From positions 61,658,533 through 61,722,532 of the forward strand of contig OX485804.1 of NCBI GenBank assembly GCA_950295325.1: a DNA stretch of 64,000 bases, read 5' to 3'. The translations under genes were made by a program, and so were the position numbers. Below are positions 24,133 through 35,573 of the stretch, piece after piece (the stretch's first letter is position 1; each line of letters begins with the position of its first letter). Under the pieces are notes generated by a model that did not search any database, had not been told where the DNA came from, and saw only the letters and a list, made by a program, of their open reading frames with translations. This DNA comes from Polytrichum commune (lineage: Eukaryota > Streptophyta > Polytrichopsida > Polytrichales > Polytrichaceae).

Positions 24133-24620
24133 ATGTTTGACACCATCTTGATGTGCTATTATTCCCATAAGCTTTTTGACTTACTGGACTTTAAAATCAA
24201 TTTCATTTCATGTCATTTCATTCACGAGGGGTCAAGATTCAACACATCGATTTGTCAAAACACTTGTTCACATCATATTGTTTGGCTACCACTTTTCTAC
24301 TCAGTGTATGCAAGTGTTTATGCGGCTACTTTTCGTAGTTGGACCCCAATAATCGAACAAGCGTCATAAAGACACATGTTTGAAAGAGATTGAACTACAT
24401 CTTCAAATTTTAATTCATAACTCCGCACTCGACATTGAACACAATTGGTAGAACCTGCATACAACTGAGTCAAAGAATCGACGAATCATCAACAAACCAT
24501 TCCGATAACCATAATCAGATCGAGGATGGTCCAATTCTCAGTCTGGTTGTTGACGATGTTTCATCGTAGATTTACTAATGCAACACAAACTTGAAGACGC
24601 AAACCCGATCCATAGAAGGT
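24133..24620. repeat. Dispersed repeat with coding-like segment, copy at 24 kb
   Basis: The first part (about 24133-24230, plus strand) encodes a peptide with FDTIL and LDFKIN-I-CHF segments that also appears on the minus strand at 58.9-59.05 kb. The rest (24370-24620) matches, in reverse, segments at 32.1, 33.4-33.6, 63.55-63.88 kb and, in the same direction, 62.57-62.83 kb. Its landmark is TAGATTTACTAATGCAACAC. It is an unrecognised multi-copy sequence, apparently decayed. Confidence 0.5.
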
Positions 24621-24724
24621 GGAGAGAAAGAGAAAGCAACTGAATAACACCCACACTCCATGTTCAGTTTTACAAACTGGTAATGAGGAGAACGGTAAAG
24701 GTTATGGTTAAGGTTACCTGATAG

Positions 24725-24755
24725 AGGGGAGGGGAGGGGAGGGGAGGGGAGGGGA
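24725..24755. repeat. (GGGGA)n pentanucleotide repeat
   Basis: About six copies of GGGGA in tandem, directly visible. Confidence 0.92.
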
Positions 24756-25012
24756 ACTTTGTTCGGACATCGTGTATTGTTTTGGCTTAGGCAGTGTCCG
24801 TCCCGACCAATCATGATGCAGATACCTCGTCATCCACGGAGAAAGTCGGTCAGGCAAGGAAGGCGATGAAGCTCTAGTTCTTTCTTTCTTTATTATTATT
24901 GACTTGGGCCCATGCTTAAGCCTGCCCTCAGGAGATTCCGGCTTGACTGAGCCCAAAGCATCCCGGCCTAAGTTAGCCTCCTACCTAGCTTGCTTCTCAT
25001 GTCCTCATCACA

Positions 25013-25296
25013 CCAAACTTTCCGTCCAGTTCCAACCATGATATTGTTGGGGATTATGTTGAGAAATAGATGCAAGCCCATCACTTTTCACACTATTACA
25101 CCCGGAGATGTCTACGAATGGTGTTTGAACATGTCGGCGTGATTAGCCCCTCGTGCCCCGATCCCCAAACTTTCCATCCGGTTCCAACCATGAAATTGAT
25201 GGGGATTATGTTCAGAAATAGATGTTGGCCCATCACTTTTCACATTATTACAGCCATAGATGCCGACGGATGGTGTCAGAACTTGCCGGTGTGATC
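25013..25296 (+). repeat. 152-bp tandem duplication
   Basis: Two head-to-tail units with a 152-bp period (25013-25164 and 25165 to about 25296). Shared segments include CCAAACTTTCC, GGTTCCAACCATGA against AGTTCCAACCATGA, GGGGATTATGTT, AGAAATAGATG and CCCATCACTTTTCACA. Scattered substitutions show the duplication is not very recent. Confidence 0.88.
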
Positions 25297-26819
25297 AGCG
25301 CCTCAGACAAACACACACCAGTGCCTGCATATTGCCAACCGGAAAGGAGAATCCAAAACCAAATACCTTGTGCTCTACTTATATGTAAAGTTATGTTCAT
25401 GTCACAAATAATGGTGGCTTGGGGTTCATGGCCGTTTATGTGAACTCGTCCATTGTGCATGAAGGGGTTACTAGTAAAAAGGAGTAGACCAATTTGAAGG
25501 TCGATTTGTTTTAACTAGAGTCCATTCGACTGATGTGGGGTCTTGGTTGCCATTTTTGGACTCAAGTGAACTGTAATTAGTTCGTCGTATTTTCGCTTTG
25601 CTAATGGATGGGTTGCACCTCGAATCCCTAGCCAAGTATGGTGGTCACATGGGGTTGAGGATTCGTTCAAGTAAAATGAGGTGAAAACGTGGGGAATTCC
25701 TTCTAATTCTTGAGATTTTTCATCGTTCTTAACATTTTGGGACCCCGGGATTAGCATCAAAGATTGCACATTAGTCTAGTGAGTTTAAGTTGGGATGAAT
25801 CAACTATAAACCTAAAGGTGGTAGGTTTTTTACTAGACCCCCTTCTACGAGTGATCCAAAGTTCAAGTCGCCATATGCTAGGGAATATTGGTGCTAAAGG
25901 TTTGCGGTATTTGCATAAAATAGGTTCTTTAGTGTGACTGATACTAGTTTAAGGGAATTTTATAAAATTACCAAATTATTTACTCTTATTATAATAGTAA
26001 CTGTAATGTAGACCTAGGATTATTGCGGAGAATATAACACTTGAACCAAAAAATAAAATAAATAATAGTCGCAAGTACGCCTACACAACTTCGCGTGCTT
26101 CTATGTGTCTCTAAGTGAAGTTGACTTTATCTTAGTGACTTGGAACTCCAAGTCAACATAGTTAATCATATCATTCAAAAGGCCACACAAATGAACATAT
26201 TCAGTGTGGATAAACTCGTCCTTTGAAAAGGTGAAAATGTTGTGAGCCATTCTAGAGTCTAGACTTATTTTCATTTCTTCTAAATGGTTTAATTCCCAAA
26301 ACAACATCAACAATCTCAAACTTAGTCCAATGAAATCAAGGTGAAAGGAAAACGGATGGTGGACTTATTTTCAACGAACGTCCCTTCATCCAGGACAAAT
26401 GAGTTTGCGCAGACGCCATGCAGTCGAAGTTAAATAACGGTATGCCAAATCGCTCTCACAAGGCTCACGCATGCCATGCATTGTCCAAGCCCGGGATTTA
26501 CACCAATTTTGGATTTTGGGTGGGACCCTTGTTGACATGAGGCGTAAATTCCGAAATCAATTTCGGGGTTTGAAACCTCCGTTAGAAGAGCAAAAAAAAG
26601 TTCTGGTGTCTTGGGTGACGGGACCTACTTTCGCGCTTCGGAACAAGATAAGTAGAGGAGTAGAAATCAACTGTTTTAAATCAATCAAGGAATCAAATAC
26701 TCTCAAGTTCACATTTCTCTTCTGATTGACCATACTTACAAAACCCGAAGGGACAGGTATGGACCATATAATAAATCAATGGTGGAGCAAATGAGCTTGG
26801 GAGCTTGGAGTGACACTAA
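25297..26819. other. Gene-free stretch
   Basis: No gene, RNA or element end recognised. Open frames are under 90 codons and lack known motifs. Confidence 0.5.
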
Positions 26820-27322
26820 GGGCCACTTCACACATGAGACTGAAGGCCCATGACCATTTCGCTTCAAGCACTCTCATTGGTGGAAAAGGCGGAGCCGGCC
26901 CAAGTTCGCTTCTTCACACTATGCTTGAGGGACCAACAGAGTAAGTGAATGCAAGATGGATGTGAGATCTACATGGATCCCTACATGGCATCGAATGGAT
27001 CCTGTTTCATGGCCACTTGGATTATTTTCAAAAACCGTCTCTTGGAGGTAGGTCTAACACAAAATTGGGAGACCATGGGATTCTGAAATCTCACAACCAT
27101 TGATTTATTATATTTTATCATGTGTGAGGACCCTGCATGAATAGAAAGTCATTGAATGACATTTGGTTGAGGGCCCGGTCACATATGACTTCACACTAGA
27201 CTTGAAGGGCCCGTGACCACATTACATGATTTTGGAAGTGGCTTGGGTCGGCCTTTGGACACTTTCTTTTGGGCTCTCACAATTTCATGGTCACGGCTCT
27301 TGGCTCGTGTGTGCAGTGGCCC
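26820..27322 (-). mobile_element. Family H MITE, copy 5
   Basis: This 503-bp reverse-orientation copy has TAA duplications on both sides (26817-26819, 27323-27325). The left end is GGGCCACTTCACACATGAG and the right end carries one change (TGTGCAGTGGCCC). It shares the TGACACTAA left flank with copy 3. Confidence 0.87.
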
Positions 27323-27733
27323 TAACCTATGTTTATTGGCTCATACGAACCAATTCATAAAAATACAATGATCTTAGAAGTGTGTATAATCAGGCGGTTT
27401 TTTAAGTTGATTTTGTTAGTATGTTGAGTGCATGATGTGCCATAACAGTCTTCAGCTCATTGCTTGTGTTCAGCAGGGTCCATTGACAAGTGCATGATTT
27501 CTTGAATCCAAGTCGGAATGGGTGCATAACTTGAACTTTTTAGTTTGCATTCATTGGATAGCATGACCGGATGTCTCAGTTAAAAGCCTTGTGAAAAATC
27601 TTATGATGATTGTTTTATAGTGAATGTCATGGCAACTTGGCCATGTCTGCCAAAATACTGGCATGTGAAGTCCGCTCCTCCTTCCACGTGAACAATGTCA
27701 CTAACGCTCTGACATACACACATACATGCATAC

Positions 27734-27783
<50 letters not shown>

Positions 27784-28288
27784 TGCAATACTCTGAAGAA
27801 TGTTATGGCTTTTGTTCAGATGACTTCAATCACCGTCATTGGAAATTGCCCCTCTTCTCACCAACCAATATGGTCCTGAACCTAAGGAACATATAACTAG
27901 ACTATTGGTATTCTCTTTGTAACTTGATATTGATCATTTTCAAAAAGAGAAAGAAATCTGAAACAATGAAAGCCTTGGAGTTCTGTTTTAAGGCCTAGAG
28001 GTTATGAGCCCATAGGATATGGAGTAAACAGCAGTTTACATGATTAAAGAAAAGGATGATCCTTGCGTAGAATCCAGGGAGTTCCATAACTTAGAATGAC
28101 TTGCTTCTCAATTAAGAATCTGATATCAAACAAGGAATCGATGGAGAACAGATTCAATCTCAGGAGTAAGATGTAAGTGAAGTAGTCATCATGGCTTCAA
28201 CTTTGTTCAGTTTAGGAACAAACCCACCAATAATATGAGTAACATTGAAGCAGAGAACTTGTGCGCATGCAGTGGGATTGTGAGACTA
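27323..28288. other. Gene-free stretch with GA tract
   Basis: No gene recognised. It contains the (GA)n microsatellite at 27740-27781 preceded by a CATA/ACAC-rich stretch. Confidence 0.5.
27740..27781. repeat. (GA)n microsatellite
   Basis: Uninterrupted GA dinucleotides for about 42 bases. Confidence 0.95.
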
Positions 28289-29237
28289 CACCAATTATGG
28301 TATCTAGTGTCACATGTGTAATAGTATCACTTATCCTATTTTGAGGCATATGTTAGGTTACAACTAATGACCAACAACTTCATTATTAGTGTCACCTCAT
28401 GATATTTAGCATTCAAATGCGCTTACTACTATTTTGGCATGAGTATGTTCAATAATGTTATGAGGTGTATGTTTGTCTTACACATACCATGGCCACACCA
28501 GGCCGGCCAGGTGGCCAACCATCCAGCCGGTTAGGGGGGGGGGGGCACAACCAATGTCAGCCGGTGTGGCCACTACGGCCAGACTTGGGCATGTGCCTCG
28601 GTTGGCTGCCTGCAAGGCATCCCCTTGTAGCCAACCAGCCGGGCAGGTCGGGCTAGCTGCTGGCAGCAAAGGACAAGCATGGCCAGTCCACTTTTATGAT
28701 TTTATTAAATTAAGAGCAAGAGTTGGTAACATTTTTTTAAATGACGGGCAAGGGCCCTCAATCCCTGCCACAAGGCTAGCTAGTCACACTGGTTGGTGTG
28801 GGGCCATACCAACCCTGCCAGCCCGCTACCTCCTAGGTTGGGGCCACCAGTTGGTTGGGCCAAGACTAGTAGGTGTGGCTAGGCTAACACAATGGTCTAC
28901 AAGTCGACAAAAGTTCACACAAATGAAACTTGGCATTATTATCCTCAAAAATATCTTCCTCTTGCATACTAAAAATGTGAGCACATGACACTTGCCATTT
29001 ATATGCTTCATTTAAATACCTTCCACTTGCATATTAAACCACAAACTATCATCTTAAGGTCCCCCAATGTGCTACGTTGCATACCATAATGTAAATAGTT
29101 TTTCAATCTAAGATTTTACTTATGTTGACGAAAATTGTCGTATTGGCAATTAACGGACGTGACACTTTGAAACCTATAGGCATTTGGCTTAGGCCCTTTG
29201 CAAAAAGTGTACTTGACACTAAATACCATAAATGGTG
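28289..29237. mobile_element. Family Q element (TA target) carrying an insert
   Basis: The ends are near-identical inverted repeats: CACCAATTATGG, TATCTAGTGTCA on the left and CACCATTTATGG, TATTTAGTGTCA read inward from the right, about 24 of 26 matching. TA flanks both sides (28287-28288 and 29238-29239). The outer parts match a shorter relative at 52414-52655 (GGTTACA-CTAATGACCAA, CCTCATGA-ATTT, TCTTGCATACTAAAA). Relative to it, about 480 bp (28.46-28.95 kb) are extra. The TAGTGTCA end core is shared with family P. No transposase is seen. Confidence 0.75.
28486..28900. mobile_element. GC-rich insert within the family Q element
   Basis: A block far richer in G and C than its surroundings, with many GGCC and GCCAGCCGG-type motifs, a G12 run at 28534-28545 and GCCACACC near both edges in opposite orientation. 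The homologous Q fragment at 52.4 kb lacks it, so it is probably an insertion. I could not define clear target duplications or exact ends. Frames of 171 codons (plus) cross it, but this follows from base composition and shows no domain. Confidence 0.5.
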
Positions 29238-29504
29238 TACACCTTTCACACCTAATGTTGTGATAACTTGTTCATTATAAATTATGTGTTGCGATACTTG
29301 GTTAACCATTTGAGGTTACATGTTGCAATAATTGGTTTAGTATATGATGTTGCGTGTTGCAAGATTTTTTTACTAAGAGCATCTTTTTTTACCAAGTAGG
29401 TTATAGGTGGCAATCTATAGAAGCAATAGATGTCAAAGGTGTATGAGGCTTGTGCTAGGGCATCCTTTGGGAAGCGTACACATGCAAGTCCCGGGTCCCA
29501 ACTG

Positions 29505-30086
29505 AACCAATGGACGGGAAATCAACTGCTTAGTTACAGATGAACCGGTTGACTTTGACTAGTTGAAATTCAAGACTTCAGGGTTAGAGAAACCTAAGTA
29601 CGGAATACACCTCAAATTAATAAAGAAAAAATGCCGGAAGATGTCAACATGCACCCTCTAAAGTCCCTAATATCATGCTCGTGGCAACCAAAGTGCACGT
29701 GATAATAAGGAGTTTTGCATTGTTGACATGGATGCATGATAAAAGAGAATTTGTGTAACATGTGACATTATGGAATAACACACAATCAACATTGCAATAA
29801 CGATAATAATTACAATGATGAAAACGTGATGTGTGCGAGCGTGTGGTTTGAAATTTTTGATGGTTTATTTTAATGTCGAAATCTATGATATATGGGAGGA
29901 AAACATAACAACAAGGAGTGTGATCGAAATTGAAAATATCCATTCCCCAAGGTTTTGGGATATAAGAGAAGGAGTGACATTAAGGAGGATGATATTATGG
30001 AGTTTAGAGTGTAATCAATCAGTTGGACTTGGAAAGACAAATAAGCTAGGACCTTGATTGATAGCTTATGCTCAAAAATCCCCCCA
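29505..30086 (-). repeat. CCGGTT-rich repeat, copy c, interrupted
   Basis: Minus-strand copy beginning (in + order) CCAATGGACGGGAAATCAAC and ending CTCAAAAATCCCCCC. It is split by the family U element at 29652-30011. Joining the two flanks restores the order seen in copy a (tcaacatg, then ttggacttggaaa), which dates the U insertion as younger than the repeat. Confidence 0.65.
29652..30011. mobile_element. Family U MITE, copy 2, nested
   Basis: This 360-bp full-length copy matches 22717-23062 end to end. It begins CACCCTCTAAAGTCCCTAAT and ends in the inverted form. The flank is TG on the left and TA on the right, so the target duplication has one difference. It is inserted in a CCGGTT-rich repeat. 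Confidence 0.8.
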
Positions 30087-30422
30087 GACACTGCGCCCAA
30101 CGGATCAAACTCATCAACCGTTGACACCAACATGTAGTTCTTACAAAGCTTTTGACATTTGACAAGCAAAAACCTGCACATCAATCGACATGCACAACTT
30201 GGAAATTGACATGTAATGTGACTTGTCAAAAGAAAATCCACACGTCGATTAACACGTTAGAAACTCAATTGACACGTACTACTAGGCATGTGACATTGAG
30301 GTGACATTTTAGAGAACAAATATAGATGTCAATCGACATTCATTTTTGTTTTTGAAAATGTCAAGTGACGCTTTGGATTTGAAGTTGACCGTCAAAAGAA
30401 ATTTGTCAAACATACACACGGG

Positions 30423-30451
30423 TTGCTGCTGCTGCTGCTGCTGCTGCTGCT
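30423..30451. repeat. (TGC)n microsatellite
   Basis: About nine to ten TGC/CTG triplets in tandem. Translation gives a Cys run in one frame, without gene context. Confidence 0.95.
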
Positions 30452-30779
30452 CCTACAATGGAGACAAGGAAGTTGGAACAAACCGGAAATGGGTGCCTGA
30501 TGGATTGATGGAAAGGACGAGGTTAAGACACATTTAATGAGCCAGAACACCTTGTCTGCACCTGGTAGAAAGGCAGACCACTTAATTGGAATCTTCAGTT
30601 TGTGGGCATACGTCTATATATATGTATGCATTTTGGTATGTGAAATCCTGCCATAATACATACACCCAACCAAACTCATTACTTCAGGATGAGTGATGAT
30701 GCGTGGGATTTTAATGTTGCAACCATGGCGTCATGTGTGCATGTGTAACTTTGGAAATGAAGTAAGGCTCCAGCCGCAC

Positions 30780-31190
30780 CACGGGTAGATCACTCCATTG
30801 TCAAGTTGAACACCACGTGCGACCAAATAAAATCTTCTTTTGGTAAGTTGCACCACCAAAATGGGTCAAATTTTTTTCAAATTTTTTTCATGAGTAGATA
30901 TATACAGTTCCTTTGACATAGTCAAAAGTGGTAACTAACTTTGATGATTTGTTTTTTTCATAAAACATACCATTTCTAACTAGAGTGACACGTAATTGAA
31001 CTAAAACAATTACTAAAAAAATATAAAGATGATTAAAATTTTCAAAAAGGTATACAAAAGATACTATCAATGGTTATGTATATGTAGAAAAAATATCATA
31101 AATTTTAAAATTATATATGGCATGTAATATAGGGGTAGCAAACTTTGTCCGCACGTGGTGTCAACTTGACAATGAAGTGACCTCCCCGTG
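30780..31190. mobile_element. Family M element (long inverted repeats), copy 1
   Basis: This 411-bp element has inverted repeats of about 45 bp. Both ends contain TTGTCAAGTTGA(A)CACCAC then GTGCG and CAAA; the tips read CACGGG and CCCGTG. The 8-bp flanks are identical, AGCCGCAC (30772-30779, 31191-31198). Copy 2 (40262-40673) is one base longer and lies in reverse orientation. Long termini with 8-11-bp duplications fit Mutator-like or hAT-like MITEs; I cannot decide between them. Interior AT-rich, non-coding. Confidence 0.83.
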
Positions 31191-32193
31191 AGCCGCACAC
31201 TTAGTTAGGAGAATTAGCTAACTTATGAGTTGGTGAGCATTAGCTAACAAAAATTCTACATAACTAAAATCATGGCCACACTCCACCTGTTAGAAGAATT
31301 AGCTAACAATGTGTGTTAATGATGGATAGAAGTTATCTTTCATGAGTAGCTTGAAAAATGTAAGTAATTAGGTAGAGATAAGAATTAGTTGAAGAAAGAG
31401 GATTGGATAAGGATAAGAGAGAAGGTTCTAAGGATTAGAAGTAGGAGTTGAGATAAAAGTATTTAAGGGAGTGTGAACAGTTTTGGGTGTGCCTTGATGT
31501 TGTATGAAGCTTTTGGTCGGGTTACCATACTCGAAAAATGTGTTGAATCAATTGAGAGTACGTGTCTCATAATTGTATGGCTATGTTGAATGTCTTGAGA
31601 GCCAGAGTGTTAGGAAGGTAGTCTTGTTTTTTGATATCTTGAATAGTAATAGGTAGCAATAAGGGGGATAGTGTGGTCCATCTCGTAGCGGAATGGAGAG
31701 GAGATGGGGGAAATGAGAGGTGGGCATCCAAGAAAAAAAAAACAGGCCTAATCAATTGTAAAAGTTAGTTAGCACTAAAGATATGGATGAGTTAAGATTT
31801 CTTCACAAAACAAGGTCTAAAAGGTAGCTAGCTTTTATTTAAAGCTTAAAGTAACTAGGTGGTGCAAGCATGAGATCAGTTAGCTCTCATATAGGTTAGC
31901 TACCTCATATGTTAGCTAATCCTCTTAACCGGACACTGCAAGCACAAAATAACTAATTTGAGTGGTCACTTACTCTTACCAAAGCCTTAACCACGAAATC
32001 AGGTGGACCCTAAGGTATGTGTCATGTGGGCCTTATATAGTCACTCTACTCATGGATACTTTAAGGTATGTGGGTGTTACTTGGATTGTTGTTTGTGTTC
32101 CTCAACTTCTACCGATTAGATTTACACACTAAAACTTGTGTTGCATTAGCAAATCTACGATGAAGGATTAGCAAGAATTCGGACCTCCTCTTA
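31191..32193 (+). repeat. TTAGCTAAC-rich repeat block, copy 1
   Basis: About 1 kb with many TTAGCTAAC/GTTAGCTA phrases. The part at 31662-32030 matches 33056-33418 directly: CTCGTAGC-GAATGGAGA, GAAATGA-AGGTGGGCA, AAAGTTAGTTAGCA, TTTCTTCACAAAA, CAGTTAGCTCTCATATAGGT, TAACTAATTTGAGTGGT. It begins just after the family M element, whose right-hand duplication overlaps its first bases. Class unknown. Confidence 0.65.
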
Positions 32194-32567
32194 GGGCTGG
32201 TTTACACTACGGTGGAGAAGGCCTCCGGTCGGTCAAGAATGCTTGGCCAAGACATGGTTATATGAGGCAAATGGTGGATGTGCCGGAGAAGAATTAAAGG
32301 CAATAAAATATTTTTATTGAGTTGGGCTTCTCCGGAGGAGGAGTCTCTTGTCCGGCCTCTTGAGGCCGGAGAAGCCCAACTCCAAAAAGTGCCGCCATGT
32401 AGGCGGCCATGTCATTTTATCATCCATGAGAAAAGTTCACCACCATTGTTTTCTTCACCTAGTGTAAACACCCACCGGTCAAGAGTTGCATTTTCGACCA
32501 ATCACAATTGAGAAACGCCCTTTTTTTCATGACCGGTGGACTTCTCCACTGTAGTGTAAACCGGCCC
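32194..32567. mobile_element. Tourist-like MITE with a second internal hairpin
   Basis: This 374-bp element has 25-bp inverted repeats starting GGGCTGGTTTACACTACGG on the left and GGGCCGGTTTACACTACAG read inward from the right, both running into TGGAGAAG. TTA flanks both sides (32191-32193 and 32568-32570), fitting PIF/Harbinger. Inside is a perfect 17-bp inverted repeat (32319-32335 against 32366-32382, GAGTTGGGCTTCTCCGG) around a 30-base loop. Its TTCTCC core is also found next to the outer ends. It is not related in sequence to family H beyond the GGGC tip. Confidence 0.88.
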
Positions 32568-33420
32568 TTAGAGTGGAGCTGCACCACCTAGTAAAGAGAA
32601 TCAACTAATTTACAAATTAGTGAGGATTAGCCAACCAAAATTATAGCCAACTAAAATCATGGTTGCACCACCTAGTTATGTGAATTAACTAACAATTTGA
32701 GTTAGTGAAATCAACTGTGTAACTCATATACTAACTAACTGGCCACACAACCGCACATCTAGGTTACCACTAACCAAAGGTTGGCCAATACGAAAGAAGG
32801 GCTAAGGTTGACCAACCGAAGTTTTGGTCAACTTGCCCAAGTTTTGAACACAACACTAATTATTATGCATCATAATTTTGTGGTTCACACCATTTGTGTT
32901 TCATTATGATAAAAAAATAATAATAGACATATGATTAAATTATTATTATTGAACTAAATTTGGGCATTTAAATGATTTTTAATACTATTGTATAATTAAA
33001 AATCATATTCTTATAATTAAATATAGATGCTAATTTAGGATGATGTAACAAATAATATAGTCAACCTCGTAGCAGAATGGAGAAGAGATGGAGAAAATGA
33101 AAGGTGGGCACTCAAGCAAAACTTGGGCTACTTATTTGAGAAAGTTAGTTAGCATTAGGGGTATGGATGAGTAAAAAATTTCTTCACAAAAGCAAGGTCC
33201 CAAATAGTTAGCTAACTTCTAACTAGATAGCTTTTATTTAAGCCTTAATTTTAACTAAGGGTGCAGCCATGAGATAGATTAGCTCTCATATAGGTATCCC
33301 TCATATGTTAGTTGTTTCTCTTGACTAAGCATTGTGGGCACAATCTAACTAATTTGAGTGGTTACTTACTCCAACCGGAGCCTTAAGTGCGATGTGCAGC
33401 TGGACCCTTATTTAGTTATA
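32568..33420 (+). repeat. TTAGCTAAC-rich repeat block, copy 2
   Basis: Direct-orientation partner of 31191-32193. The best aligned part is 33056-33418. The Tourist-like MITE lies between the two copies. Copy 2 holds an extra AT-rich segment (about 32870-33060). Confidence 0.6.
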
Positions 33421-33610
33421 CTTGATCAAAAATGCATGTTTGTGGGTTGATTCTTTGAATACACAATTTCTCCTTATTGTGTTTACTATTGAGTGTGGAG
33501 TGGTTACTAAAATTTGAAGAATTGAACATGTGTTTTCTTTGATCCTCACCTAACCACGTACAAATAAATATAGTTGTGTGATTAAGAAAAGTAGCCAAAT
33601 ACCACCTACA
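33420..33610 (+). repeat. Dispersed repeat, copy at 33.4 kb
   Basis: Matches 63650-63875 in the same orientation (ATTGTGTT-A-TAT-GAGTG-GGAGT, TTTGAAGA, AACATGTGT, GTGATCCTCACC or equivalent, GATTAAGAAAA-AGTA, ACACCTACA-ACCT) and 24.37-24.44 kb in reverse. Same unrecognised family as at 24.1 kb. Confidence 0.55.
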
Positions 33611-33897
33611 TACCTCAAACTACATCTCAAGTCCCACTTAAGTATCCATGCCTTACTTAGCCAATGCTGCAACCAACAACACAAACCTCCGAAGTTGTAT
33701 ATAATGGGGTGATATAGTGTGCATCCACAATAATATTCTCAATGTTTGTAGTGTCGGTTTCCTCATTTATAGCATGGCCCAAAGTTTTTACCATATATAA
33801 TGTAGTTTTGCCAAGAGCTAACTCCCACCACATTACTTCTAAAGATGCTTATTTACATGTCCCATAACCCATCATGCCTCCTCAAACCCATAACTTA

Positions 33898-34263
33898 GGG
33901 CCACTTCCCATGAGACTGAAGGCCCATAACCATCTCATTCTAAGATCTCTTATTAGTTGAAAAGGCCGAGACTGTCCAAGTTCACTTCACACTAGAAGGT
34001 GAAGGCCTACGGGCCCAAGGAAATTGTCACAGATGGAAACTCTACATGGATTCCTCCATGGCAGAATGTAAGTAAAATTTCATGGTTTGCCAAGATTTGT
34101 GTTAGGCCCACCTCCAAGAGGTTGGTCTAACGCATATTTCAACATACTATGTCAGTTTCTACAAAAATGGTTTTCCTATTTCTCATGGTACAACATTTGG
34201 AAAAGAGTCAAAGGCCCTCACATTTACATTGTCATGGCCCTTGGCTCTTGCGTGAAGTGGCCT
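33898..34263 (-). mobile_element. Family H MITE, copy 6 (internally shortened)
   Basis: This copy is only 366 bp, with TTA duplications (33895-33897, 34264-34266). The ends are recognisable but diverged (GGGCCACTTCCCATGAG and GCGTGAAGTGGCCT). Internal deletion and substitutions make it one of the older copies. Confidence 0.8.
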
Positions 34264-34898
34264 TTAGCCATATTACCATGGGTAAGTTGGGTTCTCCAAC
34301 CCCCATCACATATATTATGAAAACCTTGATCAAAAAAATATTGGGAAGTGTCACTCAATATTTAGAATTCCGCAATGCTATAAACTGAAAATCCCATTTT
34401 TCTACCAACAAAGGTCAAATTGGTTGTTTGGACATTAAAGAACAATAACATTGTTACTTAGTTAAAAATTAAATCAATAATACAAAGATATAGCATTGTG
34501 TAACTCCAAATAGTAAGTGACAACAATTACAATATTTTGTGTAGTTACCTAGTGCCCAAACGGGCTCGCCAATTTGTGTTTATTGAAAATTGTTTTGCCT
34601 CTTGCCAACACCTGGCTTTAAGGTAAAAAAACCGAAAACGGTAAATGATCACTACTAGTGCATTAGAGTAGGGGTAGAATGATCCTTGTGTGGACCCAAA
34701 ATGGTTAATTATAAAAGTGACGGCCCGAAAACGATGCAGTGATTGGCCAAACATGTGTTGTTTCCCACCACTTGTGGTCACTTTTGGGTGCCATTGAGTT
34801 ATTTGTCTTGTGTGCATTCGTATGCACAGTAGGACATTTTGATGCTTTAGTAAGGGAGACTCTACTATACAAGAAGGGGGTTTGACCTACTTGCCCCT
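34264..34898. other. Gene-free stretch
   Basis: No gene recognised. A stretch near 34490-34520 (CATTGTGTAACTCCAAATAGTA) resembles 16.15 kb, an old dispersed repeat. Confidence 0.45.
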
Positions 34899-35531
34899 TT
34901 AGAAAAACATAACTAGTTTTTTACAAACAATAAAATTACGAAACAACTTACACTCCTCATCATTTCCTCTACTCCATCTTTGAGTAATTTCTGCACAAAT
35001 ATCTTTGAGTAATATTTTCACAGTGTTCCGTATTTCTACCTCATGGGTAAGTGAAAGCCAGTTAGAAGCGCGGATTCTTGAAACGTACAAGAAGTGACGA
35101 ACGGAACTCAGGTTTTTAAAGTCTTTAATGAACTTGGCCAGCGGGGCCATATTCTCTAACATTATGGACTGCCATAGCAGCTGCAGAGTCTGGGCCTCAT
35201 AACCCACAAGGCCCACCCCACACCAGAAGCTTTGAATGTTCTTCAAAATCCCAGTGATACAGTGAGTTAATTACGTACACGTTTTTAACCGCTTCCAATG
35301 CCTTGCTCACACTGTCACCCACCCTATTCGGGCTTTGGATTGGAGAGAAGGAATCTTTGCATGCGAGAGTGAATTCCCATCCATCCAACATAATAAAAAC
35401 TTGACCCTCCCTTATATGTTTGTGGTCAATTCATCTCAAATGATTTGGGACTGTGTTAATTCGTTGTCTTCAAAGCTAATTCTGATGTCAAATCAACTGA
35501 AAATAATATCCGCAAGGATGCAAGATGAATG

Positions 35532-35573
<42 letters not shown>

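Noticed and set aside
28473-28988. Plus-strand open frame of 171 codons
   Set aside because: The frame lies across the GC-rich insert. High GC removes stop codons, and overlapping long frames exist on both strands. No domain or start context supports a gene.
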